Source: Deinococcus betulae (GTDB taxonomy: Bacteria; Deinococcota; Deinococci; Deinococcales; Deinococcaceae). From it: a stretch of 64,000 bases of DNA. Position numbers and translations under genes: made by a program. Below, one piece after another: positions 48,556 through 56,653 of this stretch (position 1 is its first letter; each line of letters begins with the position of its first letter). The stretch lies in the NCBI RefSeq assembly GCF_020166395.1, contig NZ_JAIQXU010000003.1, positions 160,249 to 224,248 on the forward strand. The letters are read 5' to 3'. Below the pieces are notes generated by a model. It saw only the letters and a program-made list of their open reading frames with translations, was not told where the DNA came from and made no database searches.

Positions 48556-48866
48556 GCGTGCTGTCGTCAGCTCAGACGGTCTCTAGGGCGCTGAATTTGA
48601 CCGCCCACCAGCATGTCTAGCCCGAGAGGGTGTGAGGGCCAGCCTCTGCTCTCCTCCACTCGTAACCGGAAGGAGACTGTGAATGCTGTCTCGTTTGGCT
48701 CATTTTCTTCTAAGGCGGTGGTCAACCTGCATCTGGTCCAGTCAGAGCGAAACGCTACGCCGAGAAGGGCTGAAGTGACCGTGCCGAAGAGAAATCCAAC
48801 CCGGTCTTGCGGTGTACCGTCACGATTTATTTTTTGGCCATTCACAGTATGGCCCCGGAGTTCCAT
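48556..48866. other. Intergenic region upstream of the STAND regulator
   Basis: 311 bases with lower GC than the HtrA side. GGCCAT (48836-48841) and ATGGCC (48849-48854) form a 6-base stem just before the regulator's ribosome-binding site and could mask it. Frames on the minus strand in this area run antisense into the regulator and are not believed. Confidence 0.5.
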
Positions 48867-51734
48867 GTGAGCCTGCTTCGCCGTCAGCATCTGCTCTCTG
48901 CCATCCAGCATGTTCCCATTGCGCTCTTGCTGGGACCCTCCGGATACGGCAAAACAGTCCTCATGGCTCAGGCAGCGGGCGAGTCGCAACAGTTGCCAGT
49001 ACGACTGGATTTTCGTGAGGTGGAGCATGACCTGCGTTCCCTCATTGAGGATCTAGCTGCGTCCTTAGAAACTTTCGCCCCTGAAGCCGCTCAGGCCATT
49101 GAGCAGGCCAATGCAGACCGGCCTCTGCCGGCCAAACGTCTGGCGAGGCTTCTGGAGCACGTCCCACCTTTGCACTTTTTTCTAGATCATGCCGAGCGGT
49201 TAACCGAGGAGACCCAGGCCTGGCTGGTAACGCTGATCCGGCATCTCCCGGCGCAGCACCGCCTGATGCTTGCAGCGCGGCACATGTCATCCGCAGAAGT
49301 GGCGTCGCTGGTGGCAGCCCAGCGTATTCGCGTATTTGGCCCAGAACAACTGGCGTTCGGCGATGCGGAGGTCCTGGCTCTGGCCCAGACCCATCAATTC
49401 GAGAACCTGGCAGCGCTGGAAGCCCAGCACGGCTGGCCAATGGGGGTGGCCCTTACCGTAGCAGGCGCTTACGGCCATTCTGCGGGCGACCTCATTCGGG
49501 CTCTGCTCAGCAGCCTGCCACCGACGTTCCAGTTGGCCCTTCCACACCTGGCCCCTTACGACCACTGGACGCCTTATCTGCCAGCGGCCCTGAACCTGCC
49601 ACTTCCTCCAGACTGGCTGGGCGTTCTCATCAATCAGCGTTTCCCGCTGCAGCAGCAGGGTGGAGGCGTTCAGCCACACGAGCAGGTGCTCACCGTGCTG
49701 GACGAACAGTTGCGCTTAAACCGCCTCCAGTGGCAAGACAGCTACCGGAGAGCCGCCGAGGAGGCGCGGGCGCTGGGGCGACCCCTCCAGGCACTGACGT
49801 TGCTGCTTCACGCCGAACACACCGACGAGGCGGTCACAATGGCCGAGCAGGTGTTGCCGCCTCTCTTCCGCCAGGGCCTGTTCGTGGCGGTTCGGGACTC
49901 TATCAAACGCCTTCCCCAGGCCAGTCTCGCAGCTTCAGCCACGTTGACCGAAATCTATGGTCTTTCCCTTGCAGAAACTGGGCAGATCCTGGCAGGAGCG
50001 CCTTACCTTCAACAACTGGGCCAAAACCCCACGACACGCCCAAGTGTGATTAGTTACCTGACGTACATCGCTTTGCTGCAAGCCCGGTTTCAGGAGGGGC
50101 AAGCCCTCATAGAAGAAGCCAAAGGGATGTGGCCTCAACTGAAAAACAATCAGAAAATTGCCATCTTGATTAGAGAGGGCGTGATTGCAAGGGAAGCGAA
50201 TCTCGACAGAGAAAAGGCGCTGGAGAAACATTTGCAAGCACTCCACTTGGCCGAGGAAACCCATGAAGAAGCACTGATCGGCTCCGCGCTGATTGCTCTG
50301 AATGTAACGTACCTTCAATTGGCCCGATCTGATGAAGCCTTGGCAGCGGCCCTCCGTGCCTGCGCCATCGCTGAGCGCCGGGGAGAGTTTGGCCACCTCC
50401 CCACCCCCTTACTGAATGCCGCTGTGCTTCACGGCACCCGTGATGAACTTGACACGTCAGAAGCTCTGCTCAAACGGGCGCTGCACATCGCCGAGGAGCA
50501 GCAAACCCGTACACTGACCAATATTCACTTCATCATGAGCGGTATTCACATCAAAAGGGGGCGACTTGAAGACGCGGCCACTTCTCTGATGAAGGCGGTC
50601 ACCTACGCCCAACATTCAGGCCGACCAGATATGGAGTTCCTGGCTCAGGCTGTGCTGGGCGAAGTGTTCTATGCCCAGCAACAAAACGCTGAGGGCCACC
50701 GTCAGGTGACGCTGACGGAGAGCCTGTTGGACCATTCTCCTCAATTGAGACAGAGTGGGACGATGCTCAATCTGCTGCGGTTTCAGCAGGGTCGGCGTGC
50801 CTTCGCTGAACATCACTACGAAGAGGCACTCTCTCTTTTTGACGACTTCCCTACCAATAACGGCGAGATGGCCGAATGGGCGGCCCGTACCCGTTTGTAC
50901 ACCGCCCAGATTCATTTTGAGCAGGGCCGCCTCACTGAAGAGGACGTGTCGGCCTTCATGAGTCTGCACCGACCTCTCCTTTCCCGGCTTTATCTCACCC
51001 CCGATCTGCCAGTGGTCCGCCCCGTGCTCCAAGAGGCCGTGCGCCGGGGCTGGTACGCCGACGAACTGGCCGATTATGCCTTTGGGCGCAGTGAAACCCG
51101 GCGGCGTGTCTTTGTTCGGACACTGGGCCGACTGGAGCTGACGGTTGACGGCGAACCACTGCCCCTCACAGGTGCCAGCCGAGCCCGAGCCCAAGAACTC
51201 CTGGCGCTGATGGCCCTGCTGCCGCCGGCCACATCAGCCGAGTTACAACGCACCCTGATTGGTGAGGAGCGTGGGGACCACCGCAACGCCCTTCAGACCC
51301 TGCGGACCAGCCTGGCTCAGGCCACTGGCATAGAACAGCCTGTGGTGCAGGACGAACAGCGGCGCTACACCTTCAGCGGGGAACTGGATGTCCGCACCGA
51401 TCTGGACGAACTGCGCCGGGCCACGCGGCTGCGCAACCTGATGCTCATCCGGCGTATTCTGGGCGGCGGCACCGACTTTCTCCCAGGGCTGGACCGGCCC
51501 TGGGCCGCGGACCTGCGCGACACCGAGGTTCCAGAGGCGCTGCACGCCGCTTACCGCGTTCTGGGCACCGAGGCGCTGGAACGCGGCGCCCTGGCTGAGG
51601 CGACAACGCACTTTGAAGCCATGCAGCGCCTCTTTCCAGAAGCCGACACCCTGCGCACCCTGATCGAGTTGTACCGTGGCCTGGGCGACCCTGGCCGTCA
51701 GCAGGACTTCGAGCGCGACCTTGCGCGGCTCTGA
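48867..51734 (+). CDS. STAND/TPR transcriptional regulator with C-terminal SARP-like module
   Basis: The 955-residue protein has an N-terminal NTPase (Walker A LLGPSGYGKTVLMAQA at residues about 22-37) and a helical middle of TPR-like repeats from about 330 to 700 (LTYIALLQARFQEGQALIEE; EALIGSALIALNVTYLQLAR). The C-terminal part looks like a SARP/BTAD unit. A winged-helix-like segment at about 745-830 (VRTLGRLELTVDGEPLPLTG, SRARAQELLALMALLPP) is followed by a helical BTAD-like region to the end. This is the MalT/LAL design of signal-gated activators, but with the DNA-binding domain at the C-terminus. GTG 48867 follows GGAG by 6 bases; ATG 48849 is possible. Codon use and GC content of the first two thirds are lower than average, suggesting transfer. 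Confidence 0.85.
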   Translation: MSLLRRQHLLSAIQHVPIALLLGPSGYGKTVLMAQAAGESQQLPVRLDFREVEHDLRSLIEDLAASLETFAPEAAQAIEQANADRPLPAKRLARLLEHVPPLHFFLDHAERLTEETQAWLVTLIRHLPAQHRLMLAARHMSSAEVASLVAAQRIRVFGPEQLAFGDAEVLALAQTHQFENLAALEAQHGWPMGVALTVAGAYGHSAGDLIRALLSSLPPTFQLALPHLAPYDHWTPYLPAALNLPLPPDWLGVLINQRFPLQQQGGGVQPHEQVLTVLDEQLRLNRLQWQDSYRRAAEEARALGRPLQALTLLLHAEHTDEAVTMAEQVLPPLFRQGLFVAVRDSIKRLPQASLAASATLTEIYGLSLAETGQILAGAPYLQQLGQNPTTRPSVISYLTYIALLQARFQEGQALIEEAKGMWPQLKNNQKIAILIREGVIAREANLDREKALEKHLQALHLAEETHEEALIGSALIALNVTYLQLARSDEALAAALRACAIAERRGEFGHLPTPLLNAAVLHGTRDELDTSEALLKRALHIAEEQQTRTLTNIHFIMSGIHIKRGRLEDAATSLMKAVTYAQHSGRPDMEFLAQAVLGEVFYAQQQNAEGHRQVTLTESLLDHSPQLRQSGTMLNLLRFQQGRRAFAEHHYEEALSLFDDFPTNNGEMAEWAARTRLYTAQIHFEQGRLTEEDVSAFMSLHRPLLSRLYLTPDLPVVRPVLQEAVRRGWYADELADYAFGRSETRRRVFVRTLGRLELTVDGEPLPLTGASRARAQELLALMALLPPATSAELQRTLIGEERGDHRNALQTLRTSLAQATGIEQPVVQDEQRRYTFSGELDVRTDLDELRRATRLRNLMLIRRILGGGTDFLPGLDRPWAADLRDTEVPEALHAAYRVLGTEALERGALAEATTHFEAMQRLFPEADTLRTLIELYRGLGDPGRQQDFERDLARL

Positions 51735-52386
51735 AGGCCAGGGCCCGGTGACGCGCGGCTGACCTCCTTACTCCTTCTGATCTGAACCCCGTTAGAGCAG
51801 GTGACAAGAGGCGCTGGGCGGCGTCGATCAGGGTGGCCTGTGATGAAGAGGAGGCGTGCGGGCCTTGAGCCTCCATCTCCGGCGCTCGCGCCATCCAGAC
51901 CCGCACCAGCGGCCCAAAAGCTTCCCCTTCCAGAAACCTCACCTGCCAGCCGTACACCCGGAGTGACCGGGCAGCCTGGGCCACTTCACGCACTTCCGCG
52001 TAACTCTGGAAAACCACCCACAGGACACCAGCCTGATCCCGGCAGACCGCCGGACGGTCCAGGCAGCGCCAGCCCTGCACAGGGCCCAACTGGGTGCGCG
52101 CCTGCCGCAGATGACGCCGCAAAGACTGGTGCTCAGGGGTCTGGGGGTCAGGAGCCGGCGTGAGCCCCAGGGTTGCCAACGCCGCGCGTTCAGCCAAATC
52201 AAGCTGATGGTCCAGAGTCAGCACAGGGGCCACCAGATTGGAACAGCAGCGCCAGACATGCCACCCAGAGTAGAACTGGCGGCGTCCTGGCCTCGTCATA
52301 AATGCGTCGCCGTTCCGCAGGGGTTCCACAACATTCCACAGGTCGGCGGCTACCTTTGGCGCATCCCGCCCAAGCCTCTCGCTCAC
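51445..52386 (-). CDS. Hypothetical protein, convergent with and overlapping the regulator
   Basis: The minus-strand frame opens near GTG 52386 (SERLGRDAPKVAADLWNVVE). It has plausible protein character for about 215 residues (YSGWHVWRCCSNLVAPVLTL, LWVVFQSYAEVREVAQAARS, GWQVRFLEGEAFGPLVRVWM) but no family I recognise. After about 51735 it reads antisense through the last 290 bases of the STAND regulator and becomes arginine/proline-rich. A natural stop exists one frame away near 51790, so the end may reflect a frameshift and the true gene is probably about 51790-52386. Confidence 0.4.
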   Translation of the reverse strand: MSERLGRDAPKVAADLWNVVEPLRNGDAFMTRPGRRQFYSGWHVWRCCSNLVAPVLTLDHQLDLAERAALATLGLTPAPDPQTPEHQSLRRHLRQARTQLGPVQGWRCLDRPAVCRDQAGVLWVVFQSYAEVREVAQAARSLRVYGWQVRFLEGEAFGPLVRVWMARAPEMEAQGPHASSSSQATLIDAAQRLLSPALTGFRSEGVRRSAARHRALAFRAAQGRARSPADGQGRPGHGTTRSGCAGCRLLERGAAWLQSALSPQPGRRVPAPRCPERGKRRAAPLEPRCRAGPRPRAGPALGESRCRRPEYAG

Positions 52387-52400
52387 CAGGAGCCTGTGCC

Positions 52401-52661
52401 ATGACCCTCACCCTGCCCCCTTCTCAGTCCCCCCACCTGCAGCTGTACATTCAGGCGGCCACCACCGATCACTGGGCCGAGGCCACGGCGCTCCTGGCCC
52501 AGGCGTATCAGGCAGCGCCGCCACAGACGCTGTCCAGCGAGGACTGCCGCATCCTGCTCCCGCTGACCGACGCCCTGACCTATCTGGGCCAGCATCTGCC
52601 TTGCCTATCGCCGACCCTGGCGCTGCTGCACCGCCTCATCCAGCTCCGCCCAGCAGCCTAA
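52401..52661 (+). CDS. Hypothetical 86-residue helical protein
   Basis: MTLTLPPSQSPHLQLYIQAA is followed by helical sequence that could be one or two TPR-like repeats (HWAEATALLAQAYQAAPPQT, LLPLTDALTYLGQHLP). AGGAG (52388-52392) lies 8 bases before ATG 52401. It starts 14 bases from the opposite-strand hypothetical gene, so its promoter would lie inside that frame. Function unknown. Confidence 0.6.
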   Translation: MTLTLPPSQSPHLQLYIQAATTDHWAEATALLAQAYQAAPPQTLSSEDCRILLPLTDALTYLGQHLPCLSPTLALLHRLIQLRPAA

Positions 52662-52706
52662 AGAGAACAGCAGGCCTGGAGACCCGTGCGCAGCCTCTAG
52701 TCAAAA

Positions 52707-52736
52707 TCCTATCAAAGTGATATCACTTTGATAGGA
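52707..52736. promoter_or_regulatory. 30-base perfect palindrome upstream of the SPFH-Arc pair
   Basis: The left half TCCTATCAAAGTGAT (52707-52721) is mirrored exactly by the right half ATCACTTTGATAGGA (52722-52736), with no spacer. It ends 20 bases before the SPFH start and 8 before the ribosome-binding site. A site this long and perfect indicates a dimeric or tetrameric repressor, plausibly the Arc-like protein encoded second in the unit. Confidence 0.9.
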
Positions 52737-52756
52737 CATCAATCTGGAGGTTGCCT

Positions 52757-53668
52757 ATGAATGAACTGCAGCATGTGCCCACCCCTGCCCCGCAAGGTGG
52801 CGTGTCTCCGCGCAGCGGCGTGGCCAGCGTGGAGCGGCCTGCGTTTGGCCTGCCCGGCGTTCCGGTCTTTCTGGCCTGGCTGGTGGCGGTGGTGGGCAAC
52901 TTCTGGCTGCTGCTCAATGACTTTCCGGGCGCCGCCGCCGCGCTGGCGGTGCTGCTGGTGTTCGTGGTCATCGGATTTTTCATCGTGCAGCCCAATCAGG
53001 CGACCAACCTCACTCTGTTCGGACGCTATGTGGGCACCGAACGGCGCAACGGCCTGTACTGGACCAATCCACTCACCGTGCGCCGGAGCGTCAGCCTGCG
53101 GATTCGTAACTTCAACAGCGAACGCCTGAAGGTGAACGACGCGGCGGGCAGTCCCATCGAGATTGCCGCCGTGATCGTGTGGCGCGTGGTGGACACGGCG
53201 CGGGCCGTGTTCGATGTTGAGGACTACGCACAGTTCGTCGCCATTCAGGCCGAGACCGCCCTGCGCCACCTGGCCAGCCAGTATCCCTACGACGAGTACG
53301 AGGACGGCCGCATGAGCCTGCGCGGCAACGCCGATGAAGTTGCCGAGGCGCTGGGTCAGGAGCTGGCCACCCGCCTGCGCCACGCCGGGGTAGAGGTGCT
53401 CGAAGCTCGGCTGTCCCACCTGGCCTATTCGCCCGAGATCGCCGGGGCCATGTTGCAGCGTCAGCAGGCCAGCGCCATCATTGCGGCGCGCGCGCAGATC
53501 GTGCAGGGGGCCGTGGGAATGGTCGAGATGGCCCTCAAGCAACTGTCCGACCAGGACATCGTGCAGCTGGACGAAGAGCGCAAGGCCCAAATGGTCAGCA
53601 ACCTGCTGGTGGTCCTGACCAGCGAACGCGGCACGCAGCCGGTGGTGAACGCCGGCAGCCTGTACTGA
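52757..53668 (+). CDS. SPFH/Band 7 domain membrane protein
   Basis: The 303-residue protein has two hydrophobic segments near the N-terminus ([19 protein letters not shown] and [19 protein letters not shown]). An SPFH domain follows ([60 protein letters not shown]) and then a coiled coil ([20 protein letters not shown]). SPFH proteins scaffold membrane microdomains and often bind proteases. TGGAGG precedes ATG 52757 by 6 bases; TTG 52751 is weaker. The Arc-like gene follows after 6 bases, so they form a unit. Confidence 0.9.
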   Translation: MNELQHVPTPAPQGGVSPRSGVASVERPAFGLPGVPVFLAWLVAVVGNFWLLLNDFPGAAAALAVLLVFVVIGFFIVQPNQATNLTLFGRYVGTERRNGLYWTNPLTVRRSVSLRIRNFNSERLKVNDAAGSPIEIAAVIVWRVVDTARAVFDVEDYAQFVAIQAETALRHLASQYPYDEYEDGRMSLRGNADEVAEALGQELATRLRHAGVEVLEARLSHLAYSPEIAGAMLQRQQASAIIAARAQIVQGAVGMVEMALKQLSDQDIVQLDEERKAQMVSNLLVVLTSERGTQPVVNAGSLY

Positions 53669-53674
53669 GGCGCC

Positions 53675-53857
53675 GTGACCCGCAAGAATTTTCCCCTGCG
53701 CATCAGCCCTCAGCTGTACGCCGCGCTGGAACGCTGGGCTGCCGACGACCTGCGCAGCGTCAATGCCCAGATTGAGTACCTGCTGACCCATGCCGCCCGC
53801 GACGCAGGCCGCCTGAAGCCCACGCCAGAACCCCTACCAGAGCCCAGTCAAGACTAA
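53675..53857 (+). CDS. Arc-like ribbon-helix-helix DNA-binding protein
   Basis: The 60-residue protein [39 protein letters not shown] has a short strand (FPLRISPQL) followed by two helices, as in Arc/MetJ-type repressors. Its GTG start lies 6 bases after the SPFH stop. The C-terminal tail [12 protein letters not shown] is acidic and proline-rich. With a 30-base palindrome before the unit, it is the natural candidate repressor. Confidence 0.85.
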   Translation: MTRKNFPLRISPQLYAALERWAADDLRSVNAQIEYLLTHAARDAGRLKPTPEPLPEPSQD

Positions 53858-53897
53858 AAAAAGCTGCCCCCCACACTGGTTGGGGGGCAGCCTCTTT
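53856..53897. terminator. Bidirectional terminator between the Arc-like gene and ddrO
   Basis: GCTGCCCCCCA (53863-53873) and TGGGGGGCAGC (53881-53891) pair around CACTGGT. AAAAAA precedes and CTCTTT follows, so both strands have a U-run. Confidence 0.9.
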
Positions 53898-53919
53898 CAG
53901 GCTAAGTGGCCGGGGCCGC

Positions 53920-54309
53920 TTAGTTCAGGATGCGTTTGAGGTGCAGGTAAATCTCGTACCAGTCTTGCTTGTCGCGCGGGCGCTTGCCACGCAGCTCAAT
54001 GCGCGACAGTGTGCGCACCCAGTCCGGCGTGATTTGCGGCCCCAGGGTCGGGTCAGCCACCAGGTCGGCCAGACCTTTGGGCAGCGCGCCCTCGGTGGAC
54101 GCCCCATAAAACTCGACACCTTCCAGAAGGTCGTGCACCGTGATGGTGTACGCGCCCGCGAGAGTCTGGAGGGTTTCCAGGCTGGGGTTGGTGCGGCCAC
54201 GTTCCAGGTCACTCAGGTAAGGCACGCTGATGCCCGCCGTCTCGGCCACGTCTTTCAGCCGCAGCCCGCGTTCACTGCGGAGTTCGCGGAGTCTTTCATG
54301 CAGTTTCAT
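53920..54309 (-). CDS. ddrO: DdrO, repressor of the radiation/desiccation response
   Basis: The 129-residue protein is recognisable as Deinococcus DdrO. An XRE helix-turn-helix ([20 protein letters not shown], about residues 16-35) is followed by a C-terminal dimerisation domain ending [14 protein letters not shown]. DdrO represses DNA-repair genes until the metalloprotease IrrE (PprI) cleaves it. The reported cleavage position Leu106-Arg107 falls here in [10 protein letters not shown] and is conserved. GGAGGTGA lies just before the ATG. A promoter 128-156 bases upstream gives a long leader. No canonical RDRM (TTATGT-N5-ACATAA) was seen upstream. IrrE is not encoded in the window. Confidence 0.97.
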   Translation of the reverse strand: MKLHERLRELRSERGLRLKDVAETAGISVPYLSDLERGRTNPSLETLQTLAGAYTITVHDLLEGVEFYGASTEGALPKGLADLVADPTLGPQITPDWVRTLSRIELRGKRPRDKQDWYEIYLHLKRILN

Positions 54310-54436
54310 TCTTCACCTCCTCGGCTGCGGCTTGGCCTCACACTGCCCTGCGGGTGCAGGAAGCGCGTGCCGCCTGGGGTCGTCCCCGCCCGGCAGGCAG
54401 GTTTGCCTGTGGGCAGAATGGGGCTACCTTGCTTGG

Positions 54437-54465
54437 AGTGTAACACCGCCCCGCACTACGGTCAA
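54437..54465 (-). promoter_or_regulatory. ddrO promoter
   Basis: On the minus strand TTGACC (54465-54460), 17 bases, TACACT (54442-54437). The leader to the ddrO start is about 120 bases. The -35 box sits in ATTGACCGTAG, which resembles only half of an RDRM. Confidence 0.65.
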
Positions 54466-54488
54466 TACAGAATGAGGGTTAACCCTTC

Positions 54489-54517
54489 TTGCCCTTCACG
54501 ATTTGCCCTGCTAAGAT
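54489..54517 (+). promoter_or_regulatory. Divergent promoter of the 83-residue protein gene
   Basis: TTGCCC (54489-54494), 17 bases, TAAGAT (54512-54517), about 24 bases from the ddrO -35 box, so the two divergent promoters almost touch. Confidence 0.6.
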
Positions 54518-54616
54518 GAGCCCTACAACAGGCCCTCCTCCACGCATTTCTGCTCTGCACCGCACTTTCCCTGACCCTGACCTCGCCGCCCACCGGGCGG
54601 GAAGGAGTGCCCCCCT

Positions 54617-54868
54617 ATGCGCGCCCTGGACACTATTGCCGAAAGCATCCGCGTCGGCTACGCCCACCCCACCACGCTGCTGAATACCCTGATTGAGGTC
54701 GAGAACGAAGGGGGGCTGGGCGCGGTGCGGCGCATTGAGCGGCAGTTGCACCTTGGCGTGACCGCCCTGCGGGAGCGGCAGCACCCCAACACCGAACTGG
54801 CCCAGACCTGGCTCAATTCGGCCCGTGCCTACCTGATTACCCGCGCAGAGCGCCGGCAAGCGGTCTAA
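54617..54868 (+). CDS. Conserved-looking 83-residue hypothetical protein
   Basis: MRALDTIAESIRVGYAHPTT continues with helices LLNTLIEVENEGGLGAVRRI and TELAQTWLNSARAYLITRAE. No family is recognised. A good ribosome-binding site (GAAGGAG, 54601-54607) and a divergent promoter support it as a real gene, and a terminator follows. Its position beside ddrO makes damage-linked expression worth testing, but no operator is seen. Confidence 0.7.
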   Translation: MRALDTIAESIRVGYAHPTTLLNTLIEVENEGGLGAVRRIERQLHLGVTALRERQHPNTELAQTWLNSARAYLITRAERRQAV

Positions 54869-54880
54869 GACAAAGCAGAA

Positions 54881-54917
54881 AAGAGGCCCGGCTGTATATG
54901 CCGGGCCTCTTGCTTTG
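54881..54917. terminator. Bidirectional terminator between the small gene and the carboxypeptidase
   Basis: AAGAGGCCCGGC (54881-54892) and GCCGGGCCTCTT (54900-54911) form a perfect stem around TGTATAT, followed by GCTTT. Confidence 0.88.
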
Positions 54918-54933
54918 CCGTGCTTGCCGCCTT

Positions 54934-56415
54934 TTACTTCAGGCCGTAAATGTCCTCGTATTTGCGGTGCAAGTAGGCGACGTAGGGGTCAGCCGTCAGA
55001 GGATGGCCGGTGGCCTGCATGGTCAGTTCATCGGGGGTCAGGCTGCGGCCATGTTGATGCACCTGGTCGGCCAGCCACTCACGCAGGGGGCCGTAGTCGG
55101 CGCGGTCGGTCGCGGCGGCAATCTCCGGTGAACGCCGTGCTGCTTCCAGCAGCTGCACACTCAGCAGATTGCCCAGCGTATAGGTAGGGAAGTAGCCAAT
55201 CAGGCCGGCTGACCAGTGAATGTCCTGGAGAACACCACGGGCGTCATCCGGCGGGGTCAGGCCCAGATACTCCTGCATCTTGGCGTTCCAGGCGTCCGGC
55301 AGCTCGGCCACCTTGAGGCTGCCTTCCAGGAGGGCCAGTTCAAGCTCAAAACGCAGCATGACGTGAAAGTTGTAGGTCACCTCGTCGGCCTCTACCCGGA
55401 TCAGGCTGGGGTTGACACGGTTGACCGCACGGTACAGGGTCTCGGCGTCCAGACCCGCTGTGACCTCGGGGGCGGCCGCCTGCAACTGGGGGAAGTACCG
55501 CTCCCAGAAGGGTCGGCTGCGGCCCAGCAGGTTCTCAAACATCCGCGACTGGCTCTCGTGAACACCCAGGCTGGTGCCACTGGACACCGGCGTACGGGCC
55601 CAGCGCTCGGCCACCCCGCGCTCATACATGGCGTGGCCAGTCTCGTGCCAGGTGCCAAAGCAGCAGGCGGGCCAGTAGTCTTCCACGCGTGTCGTAATGC
55701 GGATATCGCTGCGGCTGAATGAGGACTGAAACGGGTGGGCGCTCTCATCCTGACGGGCAAACTGGTCCCGGAGCCCAAAGGCCTCGCCCGCCACCTGCCA
55801 GGCGAAGGTTTTCTGCGCGCCGTGTGCGAAAGGCCGGGTCAGCACGCTGTAATCGGCCGCGTCCCCCGCCGCCCGAATGCGGGTGAGCAGCGGCAGCGTG
55901 CGGTCACGCAGGTCGGCAAAGACGGCCTTAACGTGCGACGCGCGCATGCCCGGCTCGTAGTCGTCCAGCAGGGCGTCGTAGGGGTGCTCGTCGTAGCCGC
56001 TCAGGTCGGCCTGCCGGCGGGCCAGGGTCATCAGGCGGTCCAGATACGGCGCAAAGGCCGCGAAGTCGCTGTTGGCGCGGGCCTCCAGCCAGGCGTGATG
56101 GGCCTCGTTCTGAACCCGGGTGCGTTCCTCGACAAAGGCAGTCGGCAGTTTGGTCGCCTTGTCATAGTCCCGGCGGGCCACGCGCACCACAGCGGCCTGC
56201 GTATCGTCCTCTGGCTGGGCCGCAGCCAGCAGCTGTCCCGTCTGGTCATCCGCGAGCAGTTCGTGCGCCAGGCCGCTCAGGGTGGTCAGTTGCAGGCCGC
56301 GCCCGGCCGCCGCTTCGGGGGGCATAAAAGTCTCCTGCTCCCAGGACAGCAGGCTGGCGGCGGCCTCCAGATCATTAATCTGCCCCAGACGGCGCATCAG
56401 GTCGGTCATGGTCAT
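54934..56415 (-). CDS. Carboxypeptidase Taq (M32 metallopeptidase)
   Basis: The 493-residue enzyme matches the M32 family first studied in Thermus. Its zinc motif is WHETGHAMYERG and HESQSRMFEN supplies the third ligand. Other family segments are SDIRITTRVEDYW, NPSLIRVEADEVTYNFHVML and HWSAGLIGYFPTYTLGNLL. It removes C-terminal residues (not proline) from peptides in the cytoplasm. Either ATG 56415 or 56409 could be used (MTMTD). It stands alone with its own terminator. Confidence 0.94.
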   Translation of the reverse strand: MTMTDLMRRLGQINDLEAAASLLSWEQETFMPPEAAAGRGLQLTTLSGLAHELLADDQTGQLLAAAQPEDDTQAAVVRVARRDYDKATKLPTAFVEERTRVQNEAHHAWLEARANSDFAAFAPYLDRLMTLARRQADLSGYDEHPYDALLDDYEPGMRASHVKAVFADLRDRTLPLLTRIRAAGDAADYSVLTRPFAHGAQKTFAWQVAGEAFGLRDQFARQDESAHPFQSSFSRSDIRITTRVEDYWPACCFGTWHETGHAMYERGVAERWARTPVSSGTSLGVHESQSRMFENLLGRSRPFWERYFPQLQAAAPEVTAGLDAETLYRAVNRVNPSLIRVEADEVTYNFHVMLRFELELALLEGSLKVAELPDAWNAKMQEYLGLTPPDDARGVLQDIHWSAGLIGYFPTYTLGNLLSVQLLEAARRSPEIAAATDRADYGPLREWLADQVHQHGRSLTPDELTMQATGHPLTADPYVAYLHRKYEDIYGLK

Positions 56416-56653
56416 GCGCCCAGCCTACCGCCGCCCAGCACCGCTCCGCCAGACCGCTTAGAGCCGTGCTTGAGGGTCCGGCATCAGGAGCTCTGACGCC
56501 CTTCATCTCCTCGCAGCAACAAGTCCGAGATGTACTAGGACGAACGGCGACAAACGACTGTGCAAAGGGGCTCCTCCGAGTTCAACACTTCTCCATCATC
56601 AAGTTACCCCTTGTCAGAGAACCCCTCTCGCCCAGCACTCGCCCTGATCTGAC

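Noticed and set aside
48567..49028. 153-codon minus-strand frame upstream of the STAND regulator
   Set aside because: Half of it is antisense to the regulator's NTPase domain and no domain is found.
54430..54480. Possible RDRM site in the ddrO promoter
   Set aside because: Only a partial half-site (ATTGACCGTAG) is visible; the match to TTATGT-N5-ACATAA is too poor to call.
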